DNA of 64,000 nucleotides, from contig SSNU01000095.1 of NCBI GenBank assembly GCA_012064415.1, forward strand, positions 267,180 through 331,179, in the 5' to 3' direction. A program made the translations under genes and the position numbers. This DNA is from Gyrodactylus bullatarudis. Its lineage: Eukaryota > Platyhelminthes > Monogenea > Gyrodactylidea > Gyrodactylidae. Each line of letters starts with the position of its first letter. Within the stretch, counting starts at the first letter, position 1. Below the pieces are notes generated by a model, which saw only the letters and a program-made list of their open reading frames with translations, made no database searches and was not told the DNA's origin. Below are positions 61,401-64,000 of the stretch, in pieces.

Positions 61401-63517
61401 CAGACATTAATTATTTAAAATAAATGTGAGCATGTTCCCTTCAACAAGGAAAGAACATGTCAATAAACTCTTTTTTTCAGTCAATGAATCATGCATTTTG
61501 ATGAATTAAAATATTCACAAAATTTCACGCTGTGAGATGAGTAAACAAAACCGAGCGTTGAGTAAATCGACCGTGAAATCTCCTCATTTTTTTAAAATTT
61601 AGTACGAAAAATGCAAATAACAAATTCCCTAAAGATTAAAATGTATCACTAAGATTTTCAACTAACCATAATCCCTGGTTTTAGCATTGCTCTCGGCAAA
61701 TAGACCAATTATATCCTTCGAAATGGCAGCCATTTTGAATTTATATTCTGTATCAGGTGTAAGACTATCAATGAGTACGGGTGCAAGAATTTTCGACAAG
61801 GTCTCATTCTTTATTTGTTCCATCTTTTGACCTTCAAGACGAAATATTTGCAACAGATAGGAGGATATTAAATCGTCAGAAACTGGAGGTTTATTCCATT
61901 GTAGAATAACTTGATCGTATGATTTTACACTGACTGTAATGTTTCTTGGTGCTGGTAGGACACCAGGCTTGATGAACACCTCGAATTTATCTGATAGAGG
62001 AGACTCTCCAGCAGAATTAATTGCAGATACTTCAAAGTCATAAATCTGATCAGGTAATAAATTATGAACGTCAGTCTTGAATTTTTGTTTCTTAGAAGTC
62101 ATTAAATTGTTAGTTTCGCCTAATTCATAAATTAATTCGTTTCTTGCTTCATTTGAATTTCTTCTCCGGTAGTAGATCTTGTATTTCTGTGTGAGAAAGT
62201 TATAAAATAATTATTTGGTCAAGCAGTTTGACATTTGAGAAAGACATAAGGATGATTTATCATCTGTTCGAAAACATTATTGTTTTTTGATGCATATTTC
62301 TTCTTTTTGTAAAAAATAATAGAGTTAGTTATAATAAGAATCTTACGGACGAATAATATTTAACTGTGTTCATAAAATTTATTTTCCGCTTTTTCAACTC
62401 TTGAGCTCAAATTTAAAAACCAATATCGAGTCAAAAATCGACTCCTTTACGAAGAAACTTAAAATTTTTAATTCTCATCCTCATTTCTGTAGTTTAAACA
62501 TGTATTTATGTATTTAAACAGTCTATTTATCATCTTCAAATGCAAATGCAAGATATATTTTGGAGAATGTTTATTTTCTAAATCTAATCAAGTTGATGGA
62601 GTGAGAAATTTAGCTTCTTAATAAAATCTTATTTTAGTCTTTAATTGAATTTTTAAAAATAGTTAAAGAAATCAGAATTGCTCAAAAGAGCTGAGAGCAT
62701 TTATCTTAATCAAAATTCCCTACTCCTCCTGTTCTTCGAATTGAAATGAGACAATAAGTAGATATCCAAATTATAATCAGAGTAAACGTATATGTACATA
62801 CGTTTTTCTTCCTCCAAAGCGTATATATTTCCTGAAATTAATCTCTTCTGTTATCCATATTTATGTTTCAGATTTGCGGATTTTACTGATTCATTACAGA
62901 TTACGAAAATTATTGGTAGCATTGATTTAAAGAAAAAAATTAATTTTCTACTAGACATTGAACCTACTAGCCAAGTTTGGTCACTGGTTACTACCATATC
63001 AATGGATTCGAACCCAGGTCTTCAACGCTAGTAGGTCCAATGTCTAAAAACACTGTAATTTCTACATGAAAGCATTAATTTAAACTTATTTAGAACAGAA
63101 TTTTCTAAAGTTTAGTTAGAGTTGAAAAATGAGCCTTTCTAATACTTTAAAGAGATTGTTTAACTCACTCTAACGATTCCATTAGGAATTTTTGGCGGTA
63201 ACCAAGTAACTGAAGCAGATTCTTTCGATGTTGCAATAGCCGAAACACTACTAGGTGGATCATCAGGGGCTAAATTATTGAAAAGTTAGAACAATAAATT
63301 TTCTGATCTCATTTTAATCCAAACCTTTTTCTTTGGTCATGAATATCACTTCGTTTGTCAATTCTGAACAGAAGCCATCTGATAACATAGATCTCGCAAC
63401 AACAGAATACTCTGTAAAGATATCGAGGTTTTCAAGATTTGCATGGATTAAACTTTTAGCTGGATCACCATCTAATTTTTTCGTTGTATTCGATAATTTC
63501 ATTGTCCATACCTTGGC
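49482..63517 (-). CDS. LAR-type receptor protein tyrosine phosphatase, 3' 20 exons
   Basis: Exons 5' to 3': 63517-63325, 63269-63169, 62186-61667, 61195-60782, 60723-60418, 60360-60268, 60029-59718, 59663-59455, 59393-59169, 59091-58827, 58223-57919, 57845-57641, 56930-56250, 55975-55683, 55345-55174, 55110-54927, 54862-54262, 54202-53945, 50658-50339, 49674-49482. All join in frame, 1,949 aa. About eight fibronectin III repeats come first (for example [20 protein letters not shown]; Ig domains and earlier repeats lie beyond the window). Then come a K-Y-K-R furin-type site at about residue 807, a transmembrane helix at about 1081-1103, a long Asn/Ser-rich juxtamembrane part, and D1 with [16 protein letters not shown] and [11 protein letters not shown]2 reads HCEFGAGYTG, lacking the essential Arg. 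The type IIa family acts in axon guidance and synapse formation at the cell surface. D1 should be active, D2 not. D1 carries an insert of about 45 residues after CDQYWPA. Confidence 0.93.
50659..53944 (-). other. large intron of LAR-type gene within D2
   Basis: A 3,286-nt intron separating the first D2 exon from the next (SYWP...). It contains the foldback element at 52121-52806 and otherwise AT-rich sequence. No coding signal for another gene was found. Confidence 0.75.
52121..52806. repeat. foldback element inside LAR intron
   Basis: The left arm TAAAGTTGGTGTAAAGATGA matches the reversed right arm TTAAAGCTGGTCAAGATGAA. Similarity carries on for about 80 nt through ACACAAATATTTTTTGG / AACAAAAATATTTTGCG. 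Overall about 690 bp. The left-arm words also occur near 7640 and 14190. Confidence 0.55.
62187..63168 (-). other. LAR intron with hairpin and B-box
   Basis: A 982-nt intron between two exons of a fibronectin III repeat. It contains the hairpin described at 62953-63045 and AT-rich filler. Confidence 0.7.
62953..63045 (-). repeat. hairpin with tRNA-like B-box
   Basis: 19-nt arms (62953-62971 and 63027-63045, one mismatch) enclose 55 nt. On the minus strand the loop holds GGTTCGAATCC at 63014-63004, preceded by GCGTTGAAGACCTG, which resembles ACGTTCAAGACTCG before the B-box at 48915. The two sites are therefore probably members of one tRNA-derived family. Downstream, TATGG is shared too. Confidence 0.55.
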
Positions 63518-64000
63518 CTAAAAAGAAAAATTCTAATCAGCAAATGTTCCTAGTACTGACCATATAAATAAGATTCAATTGATGAAAAAATAACTAATTT
63601 ATAAATGAAATTTAAACTTCTAGTTTAATCAGAGAACTTAGCTTGATGATTAAGAAACTTTATCTCTTCTACAAAAGATGCTGTATCAAAAACTATTGGA
63701 AATACATGAAATTCTTCAAGATGGAAATAAAGTTAGAAAAACTTGGTAGATCTTCGGGGAAGCCTTCTCAGTGATAAGTTATCACTGATAACTAACGAAA
63801 TTTTTGATCTGTCGAATCAGAAAAATTTTTAGTAAAGGGGTAGAAGAATAGATTAATATGACCAATTAGTTCAGTAATACGATACTTTGAGTCTCAAATT
63901 TCTCAAGAAGACAAATATTGAGAATTTCTTTCTTCATTTGGAAAATTGCATTATAATTTACAATAACTTTTCGTCTCATCTAAATTATTCTTCCTCTCCA
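63518..64000 (-). other. intron leading off the window
   Basis: This is upstream of the first LAR exon visible here (acceptor TTTTTAG at 63518). It is AT-rich, with a small perfect palindrome (AGTTATCACTGATAACT near 63776-63792). No further exon could be recognised before the window ends. Confidence 0.55.

Noticed and set aside
1..64000. CRISPR array, prokaryotic operon or phage region
   Set aside because: No regular direct repeats with spacers; genes are spliced and have animal domain structures.

Overview
This is an AT-rich, gene-sparse nuclear window from an animal. It holds spliced genes for a receptor tyrosine phosphatase of the LAR type (fibronectin III repeats plus two PTP domains), a seven-repeat cadherin and a prolyl oligopeptidase. 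It also holds one intronless PTB-domain gene, one cysteine-rich pseudogene and many transposons. I cannot name the species. The oddest genomic trait is that the first three introns of the prolyl oligopeptidase gene are only 24, 28 and 29 nt, and a transposase has a 32-nt intron, while later introns run from 60 to over 2,000 nt. Very short 5' introns followed by longer 3' ones are known in flatworms, so a platyhelminth is my leading but weak guess.

Layout. 1-705 is the end of a piggyBac element on the minus strand. 7690-11200 is a nest of transposons: a deleted piggyBac copy sits between inverted copies of a dispersed repeat, and one of these copies is interrupted by a complete 1,850-bp Tc1/mariner/IS630-type element with 335-bp terminal inverted repeats. 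15531-15747 is a piggyBac-type MITE flanked by TTAA. 16640-17110 is a decayed LINE tail. 20439-20589 is a 151-bp insertion flanked by a 13-nt direct repeat. 23108-27400 (+) is the cadherin. 27640-31200 (-) is a nearly full-length CR1/L2/Jockey-like LINE with one frameshift in each ORF. 31798-34990 (-) is a decayed gene made of about twelve 80-residue modules marked W-G-P-x-C-x-C; I know no family with this pattern. 35470-40948 (-) is prolyl oligopeptidase (11 exons, 699 aa, complete). 41996-43066 (+) is the PTB-domain gene, head to head with it. 49482-63517 (-) is the 3' part (20 exons, 1,949 aa) of the LAR-type phosphatase; its N-terminus lies beyond the window. The remaining DNA is intergenic or intronic, with several foldback elements and two tRNA-B-box-bearing repeats.

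No operon-like organisation is seen, and the host genes do not obviously form one pathway. Cadherin and LAR-type phosphatase are both cell-surface adhesion or signalling proteins, and a PTB adaptor could bind phosphotyrosine, but physical closeness is no proof of joint function. In all three multi-exon host genes (about 11.3 kb of coding sequence) every exon joins in frame with GT-AG borders. The frame breaks in the cysteine-module locus are therefore unlikely to be general sequencing error.
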